A stretch of DNA of 35,290 nucleotides from Domibacillus robiginosus (GCF_000966195.1 NZ_LAHL01000017.1:1-35290); one strand, 5' to 3'; shown: positions 1 through 7,380, numbered from the stretch's first letter. The notes: a model not told the origin generated them from the sequence alone. Program-made: numbers and translations.

Positions 1-15
1 CCGGCGGGATATTTT

Positions 16-441
16 TTAATATTCTACTGTTACTTCTTGAAGGTCATCCGTTTCGCATGGAAGGATCGTATATCCGAGATCTTTCACTTTACTTTTCATG
101 CTGTCAGAGCAGTCCGGCCCTACTACAAGGAACGTCCGGTCACGCTGTACGTTTTCGCGAAAAGACGATAACATGCCGAACAGGGCAGATGCTTTTTCTT
201 CTGATAAGGACTGAGTAAAAGAGGAAGTAGCCTCTGTTACAGGAACAATCCATAATTCACATGCGTTTTCTGTTTGAAGAAGCTGTTCGAAAACCTCTGC
301 TTTTTCGATCGGTGTACGCATCGTATCGTCACGCAGCTCATACACTTCTTTATTGTCTAACGACGCCTCCGCAAATGGGCGGCTGTTTTTTTTATCAAAA
401 ATTTTAATATCCAGCTTGGATGGTTCAAAATGCTTTTCCAT
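16..441 (-). CDS. Hypothetical 141-aa protein, possible sigma-B target
   Basis: I do not recognise this protein. It is soluble, with no signal peptide or membrane segment, and rich in acidic residues. The sequence suggests an alpha/beta fold: hydrophobic strands such as ACELWIVPV (about residues 60-68) and RTFLVVGPD (about 101-109) alternate with helices. It begins at an ATG behind a GAGGAGAG ribosome binding site. The upstream 70 bases, between it and the HAD hydrolase gene on the same strand, hold a good sigma-B-like promoter (GTTTAT, 13 bases, GGGTAA). That suggests, but does not prove, a general-stress role. The coding frame is complete, ending about 15 bases from the window edge, where a GC-rich run may begin a terminator. 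Confidence 0.75.
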   Translation of the reverse strand: MEKHFEPSKLDIKIFDKKNSRPFAEASLDNKEVYELRDDTMRTPIEKAEVFEQLLQTENACELWIVPVTEATSSFTQSLSEEKASALFGMLSSFRENVQRDRTFLVVGPDCSDSMKSKVKDLGYTILPCETDDLQEVTVEY

Positions 442-486
442 TTAAGTCTCTCCTCTAAACAGGTAACTGTTCTTTTTCAATATTAT

Positions 487-511
487 TTACCCGTTTTTTA
501 TCAGGATAAAC
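487..511 (-). promoter_or_regulatory. Candidate sigma-B promoter for the 141-aa gene
   Basis: On the minus strand the sequence reads GTTTAT, a 13-base spacer, then GGGTAA. The sigma-B consensus is GTTTAA, 12-15 bases, GGGTAT, so there is one mismatch in each hexamer. It lies directly after the stop codon of the HAD hydrolase gene and would give a leader of roughly 35 bases. It is read by eye only. Confidence 0.45.
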
Positions 512-1294
512 CTATTCAATCAATGAGAGAATATCTTTTAAACGACCCAATGTGTGTACAGGATTGGCTCCTTCCACTATTTTTCCTTCTCCGTGGTTGA
601 TCCAGGCTGATTCGATACCAGCGCGTGTCGCACCTAAAATATCTGTCCCTTGATTGTCGCCTACCATTAAAACATCACCTGGCTCAAGCTCCATTAAGCG
701 AAGGGCATGATCAAAAATCGCTTTTTCCGGTTTTCCAAAGCCGAAATGGCCGGAAATCAGTACGTGTTCAAAGTAAGGAACAAGTTCTGGCGTCATCGTC
801 AGCTTTTCCAATTGAAGCGAAGGAGCTCCATTGGTTAACAGCAGAAGGCGAATTCCTTTATCGCGTAATGTATTCAACACATCAAAGGTTTCTTCGTATA
901 CAAAAGCAGATTTGCGGCGGACGTTACGGAAACGCTCGCGTGCCCATTCTGCTTCAGAAGCGGGGATGCCAGCCTGCTTTAAGCCATTTTCCCATGCTTT
1001 TAATTGATAATCGGCAATTTGGTCACCCATGGAGCGAAAGCCATTATGGTGAACATCACCGAAATTACCCCAAAGCCCTTCAAATGGATTGATTCCAATG
1101 GAAAGAGTGACTGGGTAAAAATCATATGTTTGATATTGCGCATGAGCAGCCGCGCGGACGTATTTTTCTATCTCGGCTGCTTCCTTTTCGTATTTTTCGG
1201 CTAATTCACCGCAAGTTACATCAAATGCGGTTTGGATGCTTTTTCTGTCATCCAGCAGGGTATCATCAAGATCAAAAAAAACGGCTTTTTTCAA
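512..1294 (-). CDS. HAD-family hydrolase, YjjG/YfnB-type nucleotidase
   Basis: This is a haloacid dehalogenase superfamily phosphatase of 260 aa. Motif I is FFDLDDTLLDD (nucleophile Asp8 and acid/base Asp10), motif II is LLLLTNG near residue 153, the motif III lysine sits in GKPEK near 185, and motif IV is MVGDNQGTDILGA near 211. The helical cap between residues 20 and 110, with DFYP and a long amphipathic segment, fits the YjjG/YfnB subgroup, which dephosphorylates non-canonical pyrimidine nucleotides and other small phosphates. The substrate here is inferred from the family only. The start is a TTG placed 9 bases after AAGGAG; no ATG is available in frame nearby. It stands apart from the 141-aa gene, which has its own promoter. 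Confidence 0.85.
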   Translation of the reverse strand: MKKAVFFDLDDTLLDDRKSIQTAFDVTCGELAEKYEKEAAEIEKYVRAAAHAQYQTYDFYPVTLSIGINPFEGLWGNFGDVHHNGFRSMGDQIADYQLKAWENGLKQAGIPASEAEWARERFRNVRRKSAFVYEETFDVLNTLRDKGIRLLLLTNGAPSLQLEKLTMTPELVPYFEHVLISGHFGFGKPEKAIFDHALRLMELEPGDVLMVGDNQGTDILGATRAGIESAWINHGEGKIVEGANPVHTLGRLKDILSLIE

Positions 1295-1330
1295 CGTAAC
1301 GTTCTCCTTCTTTTTAGCATAGTTCTTTAC

Positions 1331-1744
1331 TTACTTCGACAAAAAATTCAAAAATCCTGCTTTTCGGCGCGGTAAAAGAAAAAAAGAAGGTGGTGAATAA
1401 TCGGGAATGTGATGGGCAGGCAGGCGTGCGAGCTGGGAAGAAAGGTTATCATATAAATGCATCAAATGCTCCTGGCGCTGTTCAATAGCAGACAGGCGGT
1501 CTTCAATCAAGGATAGGTAGGCGGTTTGTCCAATCATATTGGCGGCCTGGCCGGGAGGAAGGTCTTCGGAGGCGGCGGTTTCGATCATCTGGCGCAGCGT
1601 AGCCATTTCTTTTTCATCAAACAGCCGTGCATTCCGTTGTCCAGACTCGAACCGGAAGCCCGCTCCCTCAAGAGCAATCACATATTTGCTTAAGGTAGTT
1701 GGACTGATGTTTAAAGCAGCGGCCGCTTCTTTTGTAGTGTGCAC
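1331..1744 (-). CDS. MerR-type HTH DNA-binding protein with coiled coil
   Basis: The chosen GTG start follows an AAAGGAGGG ribosome binding site by 7 bases and gives 137 aa. A longer frame open to position 1882 has no such site and reads like non-coding sequence. The N-terminus (VHTTKEAAAALNISPTTLSKYV) is a MerR-like winged helix-turn-helix that starts straight at the recognition helices, followed near residues 25-50 by the wing (RFESGQRNARLFDEKEM). A coiled coil (about residues 75-105, IEDRLSAIEQRQEHLMHLY) may mediate dimerisation. The layout resembles RacA-like chromosome-anchoring proteins and the DUF3967 group of Bacillus MerR proteins. Which of these it is cannot be decided here. The gene is divergent from the lipid kinase, so it could regulate it, but no operator was identified. 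Confidence 0.7.
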   Translation of the reverse strand: MHTTKEAAAALNISPTTLSKYVIALEGAGFRFESGQRNARLFDEKEMATLRQMIETAASEDLPPGQAANMIGQTAYLSLIEDRLSAIEQRQEHLMHLYDNLSSQLARLPAHHIPDYSPPSFFLLPRRKAGFLNFLSK

Positions 1745-1837
1745 AGAAAATCCCTCCTTTACATTCTTCTTAAACCCATTCTCTCCAGGGCGCCGATTTC
1801 CTTCCACTACTTTTGGCGAAAAAGCGCAGTCGGCCAT

Positions 1838-1862
1838 GTTCTTTTCGTCAAAATCCGGGTAT
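1838..1862 (+). promoter_or_regulatory. Candidate sigma-B-like promoter before the lipid kinase frame
   Basis: GTTCTT, 13 bases, GGGTAT. The -10 element is a perfect sigma-B match and the -35 has two mismatches to GTTTAA. It would start transcription about 15 bases before an ATG at 1884 that is in frame with the lipid kinase. It is a weak call by itself. Confidence 0.3.
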
Positions 1863-2135
1863 ACAACCGGTAGGTGAATCATTATGAAATTAATTAGCTG
1901 GACCTATACAAAGCGTTATAACGTCAAGGCAGTGTTTGATCAATTTCCCCGGTCGAATGTCATTTTCCGGCTTATCCACAAATATTATTTTATCTACATT
2001 GTGAACTGGTCAGAGCAGGATCCGCCGGTCCATAAACAGGACCTGGAGAGGATGGAGCTGCTGCTAAACGATGAACTCGGCACCGGGCAGTTTTACCGTA
2101 ACCGTCGATCGAGCAAACAAGGAGGCAGAGGAAAT

Positions 2136-3014
2136 ATGAAGCAAGCGATGATTATTGCCAACCCGTCTTCCGGGAAAGAACAGGCGGAAGGATATATTAA
2201 CCATATTTATAAGCAGCTTCAAGCATCGGGATACGAAGTGGAAACACGTTTAACTACTGGTGAAGGCGATGCGGTGATTTTTGCAAAAGAGGCCTGTGAA
2301 CGGCAGCTGGACGCGGTTATTGCAATGGGTGGCGACGGAACGATGAATGAAACAGTGAATGGATTGGCTGAACAAAAACATCGTCCCACTATGGGCGTTA
2401 TCCCGCTCGGTACTGTAAATGATTTTGCACGTGCACTGCATATTCCGCTTGAACCTGAGGAAGCTATTGCCGTATTAGGCGGCAGAACGAAGCCGGCTGA
2501 TATTGGCAAAGTGAACGGCCGTTATTTTTTAAATATTCTAGCCATTGGTGGGATTGCAGAAGCAACAGGGGAAGTAACGTCTTCTCAAAAAACAACACTG
2601 GGTGCGCTCGCTTATTTTGTAGAAGGCTTTAAAACATTGCGGGACAAAACGCCATTTCCTCTAACAATCGAAACAACGAACAGGGTGTATGAGGAAGAAG
2701 CGCTTATTTTCCTGGCTGCCCTCACAAATTCAGTCGGTGGATTTGAAAAGCTTGCACCAGATGCCAAAGCATCGGACGGCTTTTTTCACTGTTTTATTGT
2801 TAAAGATGTGGCATTGCCAAAATTGTTGCGCATCGGCACAAATTTATTAAAAGGGGACTTGCAGGAAGATCCGGATGTCTTGTATTTTCGGTCTCCAAAA
2901 CTGAATATCCGCTCTACAACAGAACTGAAAGCAAATGTAGACGGTGATATGGGAAGTGCTGTTCCGCTGAGTCTCGAGGTATTGCAAGGACACATTAATA
3001 TATTTGTTCCATAA
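2136..3014 (+). CDS. Diacylglycerol kinase family lipid kinase (YerQ/BmrU-like)
   Basis: A 292-aa enzyme of the DAGK_cat/YegS family, which phosphorylates lipid hydroxyls such as diacylglycerol using ATP at the membrane face. The N-terminal nucleotide-binding part shows IIANPSSGKE (residues 6-15), the glycine motif GGDGTMNE (about 65-72) and PLGTVNDFARAL (about 88-99); the C-terminal beta-rich domain ends in the typical NVDGD turn near residue 270. The chosen ATG has AAGGAGG upstream at good spacing and gives the family's usual length. The reading frame stays open 84 codons further upstream to an ATG at 1884, giving a possible 376-aa form with a non-family N-terminus. A second family member lies at 9662. 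Function in phosphatidic-acid recycling is inferred from the family. Confidence 0.85.
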   Translation: MKQAMIIANPSSGKEQAEGYINHIYKQLQASGYEVETRLTTGEGDAVIFAKEACERQLDAVIAMGGDGTMNETVNGLAEQKHRPTMGVIPLGTVNDFARALHIPLEPEEAIAVLGGRTKPADIGKVNGRYFLNILAIGGIAEATGEVTSSQKTTLGALAYFVEGFKTLRDKTPFPLTIETTNRVYEEEALIFLAALTNSVGGFEKLAPDAKASDGFFHCFIVKDVALPKLLRIGTNLLKGDLQEDPDVLYFRSPKLNIRSTTELKANVDGDMGSAVPLSLEVLQGHINIFVP

Positions 3015-3087
3015 AGCGAATATAGTAACAAAATAACCGTTCGTTTGTTTTTCTTTTTTTAAAATTTTTTTATTATATTCAAAAAAA

Positions 3088-3113
3088 TGAAACTGTTCGG
3101 TTCTGGTTCCGTA
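3088..3113 (+). promoter_or_regulatory. Sigma-W promoter of the pspA operon
   Basis: TGAAAC, exactly 16 bases, CGTA. This is the textbook consensus for the Bacillus extracytoplasmic-function factor sigma-W. It lies 20 bases before the first gene of the five-gene operon, preceded by a T/A-rich tract (3049-3087). B. subtilis controls its pspA gene (ydjF) by sigma-W as well, so context and motif agree. Confidence 0.85.
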
Positions 3114-3133
3114 CATAAGAATGAGGTGAGAAA

Positions 3134-3643
3134 ATGGGGTTTTGGAAAAAGCTTTTCGGAGGCGGCGATAAAACAGTACCAGAAGCGAGGGAGCGAACAC
3201 TGCTGAATTTGCGGATCGGTGATTTTGTCACCTATGACCTGGCGGATTACCAGGTGACAGGGAAAATTCATTACAACGACAGCGGTTATACGTGGGATGC
3301 TTATCAGCTTGCTGCGGATGGAAAAACACTATGGCTGAGTGTCGAGCTCGATGATGAGCTGGAAGTTGGCATGTATAAAACCGTCCGTATTCCTGGCTTA
3401 GAGCCGGGATCGAAAAAAATAACCTACGAGGAGCGTACCTATTATCTTGAAGAAAGCGGACGTGCTTATGTAAAAGCAGAAGGCCGGAGTGAAAATGTCC
3501 ACGGCAAGAATGTCGATTACTACGACTATACAGACGATTCAGAAGAACACTTTTTGTCTGTAGAAGTGTGGGGCGGAGATGTGGAAGTCAGCTATGGATA
3601 CGAAATTGAAGAATATGAAATCACTATTTTAGCGGGAAGCTAA
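3134..3643 (+). CDS. DUF4178 domain protein
   Basis: A 169-aa protein whose core (LNLRIGDFVTYDLADYQVTG, residues 25-44, then YTWDAYQLAADGKTLWLSVE) matches the beta-rich DUF4178 family as I know it. The N-terminus MGFWKKLFGGG is a short amphipathic basic stretch of the kind that touches membranes. No catalytic motif is visible, and the biochemical role of DUF4178 is not established. It is the first gene of the sigma-W operon, 20 bases after the promoter, with ribosome binding site GAGGTGAG. The next gene starts 20 bases after its stop. Linkage to PspA and DUF350 genes suggests it supports a membrane-associated complex. Confidence 0.85.
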   Translation: MGFWKKLFGGGDKTVPEARERTLLNLRIGDFVTYDLADYQVTGKIHYNDSGYTWDAYQLAADGKTLWLSVELDDELEVGMYKTVRIPGLEPGSKKITYEERTYYLEESGRAYVKAEGRSENVHGKNVDYYDYTDDSEEHFLSVEVWGGDVEVSYGYEIEEYEITILAGS

Positions 3644-3663
3644 CCAACATTGGAGGAGAAAAC

Positions 3664-4335
3664 ATGTTTCAATTTTTTAAGCGCGTACAAACATATGTAG
3701 GTTCTGAACTGAATGCAGCACTTGATAAAGCGGAAGATCCAGTAAAAATGCTTGATCAGTTTATGCGGGAAATGTCAGCAGATATTCGCGACGCCGAAAC
3801 GGCTGTTGCCAAGCAGCTTGCAAATGAGAAGATGCTTAAAAAGAAATATGATGATGCAAACAGTATGGTGGAAAAGCGCCAGCAGCAGGCGGTTGATGCT
3901 CTTGAAGCCGGAAATGAGGATCTTGCACGCCGGGCGCTTGAAGATAAAAATAACCACGCCAAACAAGCGGAGTCAATGAAGGAAGCACACAAACAGGCAG
4001 CAGAGGACGTAGCCGCTCTGCGTGAAAAGCTGTCGGAAATGAAGCGTGAGTACGAAGAAATGCAGCTGAAAAAAGATTCACTGAAAGCACGTGCTGAATC
4101 AGCAAAAACACGTACGAAAATGAATCGTGCCATGTCTTCTATCGGCGGAGATGAATCAAGACGCGGGTTTGAACGGATGGAAGAAAAAGTAATGCAGTAT
4201 GAAGCAGAAGCAGAAACGTCAGAGGATTTACGTGCAGGTTCACGAAGCCTTGATGATGAACTTGCTGCTTTAAAGAAAAACAGTGCAGTAGACGACGAAC
4301 TTGCCGCCCTTAAGCAAAAACTCGGAAAAGAATAA
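3664..4335 (+). CDS. pspA: PspA/IM30 family envelope-stress protein
   Basis: A 223-aa PspA/IM30/Vipp1 protein, a peripheral membrane scaffold that binds stressed membranes and forms ESCRT-III-like polymers. The N-terminal amphipathic helix (MFQFFKRVQTYVGSELNAAL) is followed by the family signature AEDPVKMLDQFMREM near residues 22-36 and a long coiled coil to about residue 150. The C-terminal end carries a near-perfect tandem DDELAALK repeat (about residues 198-205 and 212-219) joined by a short linker, a small variation on the usual C-terminal helix. The ribosome binding site is TGGAGGAG. It is the second gene of the sigma-W operon. A hairpin directly after its stop may let it be made in excess over the downstream genes. 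B. subtilis relatives are PspA (YdjF) and LiaH. Confidence 0.93.
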   Translation: MFQFFKRVQTYVGSELNAALDKAEDPVKMLDQFMREMSADIRDAETAVAKQLANEKMLKKKYDDANSMVEKRQQQAVDALEAGNEDLARRALEDKNNHAKQAESMKEAHKQAAEDVAALREKLSEMKREYEEMQLKKDSLKARAESAKTRTKMNRAMSSIGGDESRRGFERMEEKVMQYEAEAETSEDLRAGSRSLDDELAALKKNSAVDDELAALKQKLGKE

Positions 4336-4342
4336 GGAACCG

Positions 4343-4374
4343 CGGTCCGCCTGTTGCGGCGGACCGTTTCTGTT
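4343..4374 (+). terminator. Intra-operon hairpin after pspA
   Basis: The stem CGGTCCGCC / GGCGGACCG with a 6-base loop is followed by a T-rich but interrupted tract (TTTCTGTT). It looks like a leaky intrinsic terminator or an RNA-stabilising 3' end between pspA and the lipoprotein gene, and overlaps the region just before that gene's ribosome binding site. Confidence 0.6.
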
Positions 4375-4392
4375 CATTTGGAGTGTTTTCAT

Positions 4393-4953
4393 ATGAAAAT
4401 AAAGAAATGGATGATTGTGATGACTGCATCAGTGTTTCTTCTTGCCGCCTGCGGCCTGCAGGAAGCAGACGATTACATTGATGAAAACTACACTTTTGTT
4501 GATGCCGTACAAAGTAATACAAATACAAACGACCGAGCCATGACTTACCGTACAAATCAAAGCTTAGCGGATACTGCATCCGAGCTAATCGATGTAGAAC
4601 AGCCAGAGAAAGTTGGAGAAGAAGTGGATGGCCGCCAGGTGCTTGTGTATGACAATGAATTTATTATTTTAACAGAAGATCCGGAAAATCCGGGCTCCAC
4701 GCTTGTGGAAGTAGCAGAAGACGAGTTTGTCCGTACTCACTACAATCCCGGCTTTTTCTCAGGGATGCTCCTTGGCTCCTTACTGAATGGGCGTTTTGGT
4801 TCAAATTGGGAGCGGACGCAGACAAATCGGTGCCGAAACAATAATGACGACTGCTATTCAGGCGGCGGTTATTACGGAACAGGAACATTTTCCAACGGCT
4901 CGTATGGCCGTGGCTCGACATTCCGCGGCGGCGGACCGGGAGAAGGAAAATAA
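4393..4953 (+). CDS. DUF4247 lipoprotein
   Basis: A 186-aa secreted lipoprotein. The signal peptide MKIKKWMIVMTASVFLLAACG ends in the lipobox LAAC, so Cys20 would be lipidated and the protein held on the outer face of the membrane. The middle region (about residues 40-120, DTASELIDVEQPEKVGEEVD onwards) fits DUF4247. The C-terminus is low in complexity, with a Cys pair (CRNNNDDC) followed by a Gly/Ser/Tyr/Arg-rich tail. I chose the ATG after TTGGAG; a start 39 bases earlier would spoil the signal peptide. It is the third gene of the operon, between pspA and DUF350. The function is unknown; an extracytoplasmic sensor or partner of the DUF350 membrane protein is a reasonable inference. Confidence 0.82.
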   Translation: MKIKKWMIVMTASVFLLAACGLQEADDYIDENYTFVDAVQSNTNTNDRAMTYRTNQSLADTASELIDVEQPEKVGEEVDGRQVLVYDNEFIILTEDPENPGSTLVEVAEDEFVRTHYNPGFFSGMLLGSLLNGRFGSNWERTQTNRCRNNNDDCYSGGGYYGTGTFSNGSYGRGSTFRGGGPGEGK

Positions 4954-4978
4954 TGAAATGAAATGAGGGAATGAAGCT

Positions 4979-5374
4979 GTGAATCCATTTTTACTGACAC
5001 TTTTATATTTTTTAGTAGCTGTTGCAGTAGTTGTAGTTGGACTGGTTGTGTTTGAACAAATCACAAGAAAGTATAAAGACTGGGACGAAATAAGAGAAAA
5101 CAATGCAGCGGTGGCTCTATCAATCGGTGGGAAGATTATCGGAATCTGTATTATTATCACTTTTTCTATTTTTCACAACGATACCATTACAGAAACAATC
5201 ATTTGGGGTTTATTCGGTATGGTGCTGCAGCTTGTAGCGTATATCTTATTTGAACTGCTGACAAGAAGCTTTTCTGTAGAAGAGCAGCTGAAAGCAGGCA
5301 ATCTTGCAGTAGGAATTGTTTCTTTTTCTGTTTCAGTCGGGCTGGCGTTTGTTATTGGCGCTTCGATTTCATAG
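4979..5374 (+). CDS. DUF350 (YjfL-like) membrane protein
   Basis: A 131-aa integral membrane protein with four predicted spans: residues about 3-24 (LLTLLYFLVAVAVVVVGLVVF), 44-62, 70-90 and 105-128. Composition and spacing fit DUF350, the family of E. coli YjfL, which in several genomes lies next to PspA-like and polyamine-conjugating enzymes. The start is a GTG behind GAGGGA; spacing is slightly long. The stop is 12 bases before the next ATG, so it is probably translated together with the spermidine-synthase-like gene. DUF350 has no assigned activity. In this setting it could form the membrane part of a complex acted on by the enzyme or PspA. Confidence 0.8.
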   Translation: MNPFLLTLLYFLVAVAVVVVGLVVFEQITRKYKDWDEIRENNAAVALSIGGKIIGICIIITFSIFHNDTITETIIWGLFGMVLQLVAYILFELLTRSFSVEEQLKAGNLAVGIVSFSVSVGLAFVIGASIS

Positions 5375-5386
5375 GGCGGTGTTTCG

Positions 5387-6928
5387 ATGATTGAAAAAAG
5401 TTCTATCCAGAAAAGCCGGTCCATTTATTATGCATCGGGCATCGTCTCAATATGCGGCATTATTTTTGAAGTACTGTTCGGTGCACTCGGTTCGTACATT
5501 TTAGGAGATGGAGTGAAGCAGTATACGCTCACCATCTCCCTTTTTTTAACCGGAATGGGTATTGGCGCATATATAAGTGAAAAAGTAACCCGCCACTTAA
5601 TCGCTTCATTTATTTGGATTGAGTATGGAATTGGGATCATTGGTGGATTTTCTGCCCTGCTTTTGTTTGGAGTCACAGCCTACTTGCCAGATGGAACAGA
5701 TGCATTATTCCTATACGGAGTAACACTGATCGTTGGTACATTGACGGGTGTAGAACTGCCGATTTTAATCCGGAAAGCAAACGAGATTGGTGTATCTCTT
5801 CAAAAAAGCGCAGCCAAAGTGCTGTTCTCTGACTACGCTGGCGGGCTGGTGGGCGGCCTGCTGTTTTTATTTTTGCTTCGTCCTTATTTTGGCCTTGTGA
5901 AAACCTCTTTTATTGTGGCGATGATTAATACAGCTGTGGCACTATGGATTGTTTTTCAATTTAAACATGAATTAAAACGATTTGGGCTGCATGCCGCAGC
6001 AGGAATCATCTTTTTGATGGTTTTAATTGCAGGAGCACTGGTCGGCGAGGAAGCAGCTTTTCACTTTGAACAGAAGTTGTACAAAGATCCCGTTGTGTTT
6101 TCTGAACAAACTGCTTATCAGAAAATTATTTTGACGAGAGAACAGGGGGATACGAGGCTGTATCTGGACGGGCAGCTTCAATTCAGCTCGTCGGACGAGC
6201 ATCGGTATCATGAAATTCTTGTTCATCCAACGATGGCAGCTGCTGCCCGTCATGACCGCGTTTTAGTCCTTGGTGGCGGAGATGGGCTGGCTGTAAGAGA
6301 ATTGCTGAAATACGATGATCTTGGCGAGGTCACACTTGTTGATCTTGATCCTGCCATGACGGAGGCGGCACGCACTAATCATTTGTTAACAGATTTAAAC
6401 AAAGGCTCGCTTGATCATCCGCGGGTAAAAGTTGTAAACGAAGATGCTTTTCAATTTTTAGAAAGAGCAGCCGGCTTTTATGATGTCATTATTATTGATC
6501 TGCCAGATCCGAATAATGAATCGCTGAATAAATTGTATACGCAGGAATTTTACTCTCTTGCTCGGAATCACTTACAAACAGATGGAGCGATGATCGTGCA
6601 GGCAACAAGTCCCGTATTCGCTCCTCGGGTATATTGGACAATTGACCGGACCATTCAGGCAGCCGGCTTAAAAACGGAAAATCTGCATGCAGACATTCCG
6701 AGCTTTGGCGGCTGGGGGTATGTGCTGGCATCCCGAGAAGCCATTGATATAGAGGAATTGTCTTTAACGAAAGATACGCGTTATTTAACGGCGGATTTGC
6801 TGCCTGCTTTAACAAAGTTCGGAAAAGACGAGGATGCAGAAATGGAAGATGGGATAAACATTGAGCCAAATACACTGATTCGTCCAAATTTAATTGAAGT
6901 ATATGAAAAATCATGGCGTTATTATTAA
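5387..6928 (+). CDS. Membrane-anchored spermidine synthase-like protein
   Basis: A 513-aa two-part protein. Residues 1 to about 220 form roughly seven hydrophobic segments. The C-terminal 290 residues are a spermidine-synthase-fold Rossmann domain. Motifs seen: VLVLGGGDGLAVRELL (about 293-308, decarboxy-AdoMet binding), VTLVDLDPAM (acidic residue for the ribose, near 320) and DVIIIDLPDPNNESLNKLY (about 366-384), which keeps the catalytic aspartate in a DLPDP form instead of the DSTDP of soluble SpeE. An aminopropyltransferase or related transfer is thus plausible, but the acceptor is unknown and may be membrane-associated. It is the last gene of the sigma-W operon, with the terminator starting three bases after the stop. 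Soluble SpeE is usually about 280 aa, so the membrane half is the distinguishing feature. Confidence 0.85.
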   Translation: MIEKSSIQKSRSIYYASGIVSICGIIFEVLFGALGSYILGDGVKQYTLTISLFLTGMGIGAYISEKVTRHLIASFIWIEYGIGIIGGFSALLLFGVTAYLPDGTDALFLYGVTLIVGTLTGVELPILIRKANEIGVSLQKSAAKVLFSDYAGGLVGGLLFLFLLRPYFGLVKTSFIVAMINTAVALWIVFQFKHELKRFGLHAAAGIIFLMVLIAGALVGEEAAFHFEQKLYKDPVVFSEQTAYQKIILTREQGDTRLYLDGQLQFSSSDEHRYHEILVHPTMAAAARHDRVLVLGGGDGLAVRELLKYDDLGEVTLVDLDPAMTEAARTNHLLTDLNKGSLDHPRVKVVNEDAFQFLERAAGFYDVIIIDLPDPNNESLNKLYTQEFYSLARNHLQTDGAMIVQATSPVFAPRVYWTIDRTIQAAGLKTENLHADIPSFGGWGYVLASREAIDIEELSLTKDTRYLTADLLPALTKFGKDEDAEMEDGINIEPNTLIRPNLIEVYEKSWRYY

Positions 6929-6930
6929 TA

Positions 6931-6966
6931 AAAAGAGCCGGCTCCTGTTCAGGAGCCGGCTCTTTT
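6931..6966 (+). terminator. Strong terminator closing the pspA operon
   Basis: A perfect 16-bp stem (AAAAGAGCCGGCTCCT and its complement) with a 4-base loop, A-rich on one side and T-rich on the other. It would work in both directions. Confidence 0.92.
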
Positions 6967-7059
6967 CACAGTGTTGGAAAATAGAGTCGTCAAGAGGATA
7001 TTTCTTTTTTTTTTTTGGCTAAAATTGTATTTTTTCATGGCGTATAGAAGCACGCTGTT

Positions 7060-7262
7060 TTTTTGAGAAGCAGTGTCAGGGGCTGCGGTCTGCCGATTCC
7101 GCCTTCCTATGGGGCGAACGCTGAACCAGCGCCACTGTGTGCCGACTGTTTCACCTGTCCGCTCGTCCCATTGGAGTCTCCACCGGCTGCCCCGCGAAAA
7201 GTGGAGCCCCGTGGATGCCGCCTATTCTACGCCAGGGCCAAGCACGGTGACCCATACTGCTT
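7060..7262. repeat. Decayed GC-rich repeat in a gene-poor gap
   Basis: The gap between the operon terminator and the small minus-strand gene (6967-7380) has no convincing gene. About 200 bases in it are clearly richer in GC than the flanks. The segment around 7150-7205 (CTGTCCGCTCGTCCCATTGG, then AGTCTCC and GGCTGCCCCGCG) resembles, from memory, the palindromic intergenic repeats scattered in many Bacillaceae. The copy here is imperfect, with a small hairpin CGCTG/CAGCG at 7119-7131. Short open frames in it have no ribosome binding site. The 50 bases before it are T-rich. The repeat identity is inference. Confidence 0.35.
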
Positions 7263-7380
7263 AGAGATCTAAACGTCCACAAATGTGTTGGATGTAAACT
7301 AGAAAAGTAGAGTCAGTCTCTTTTTATCGATAACCATTCATTTAAGTTTCTATTTGCTAAATGATAAGAAAGCTGTTTTT

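Noticed and set aside
1745-1882. A 46-residue N-terminal extension of the MerR-type protein
   Set aside because: The strong AAAGGAGGG site directly before the GTG fixes the start, and HTH proteins of this type begin with the helix.
7063-7272. Two overlapping plus-strand frames of 63-69 codons in the GC-rich gap
   Set aside because: No ribosome binding site; composition is Pro/Cys/Arg-rich as expected for chance frames in GC-rich DNA.
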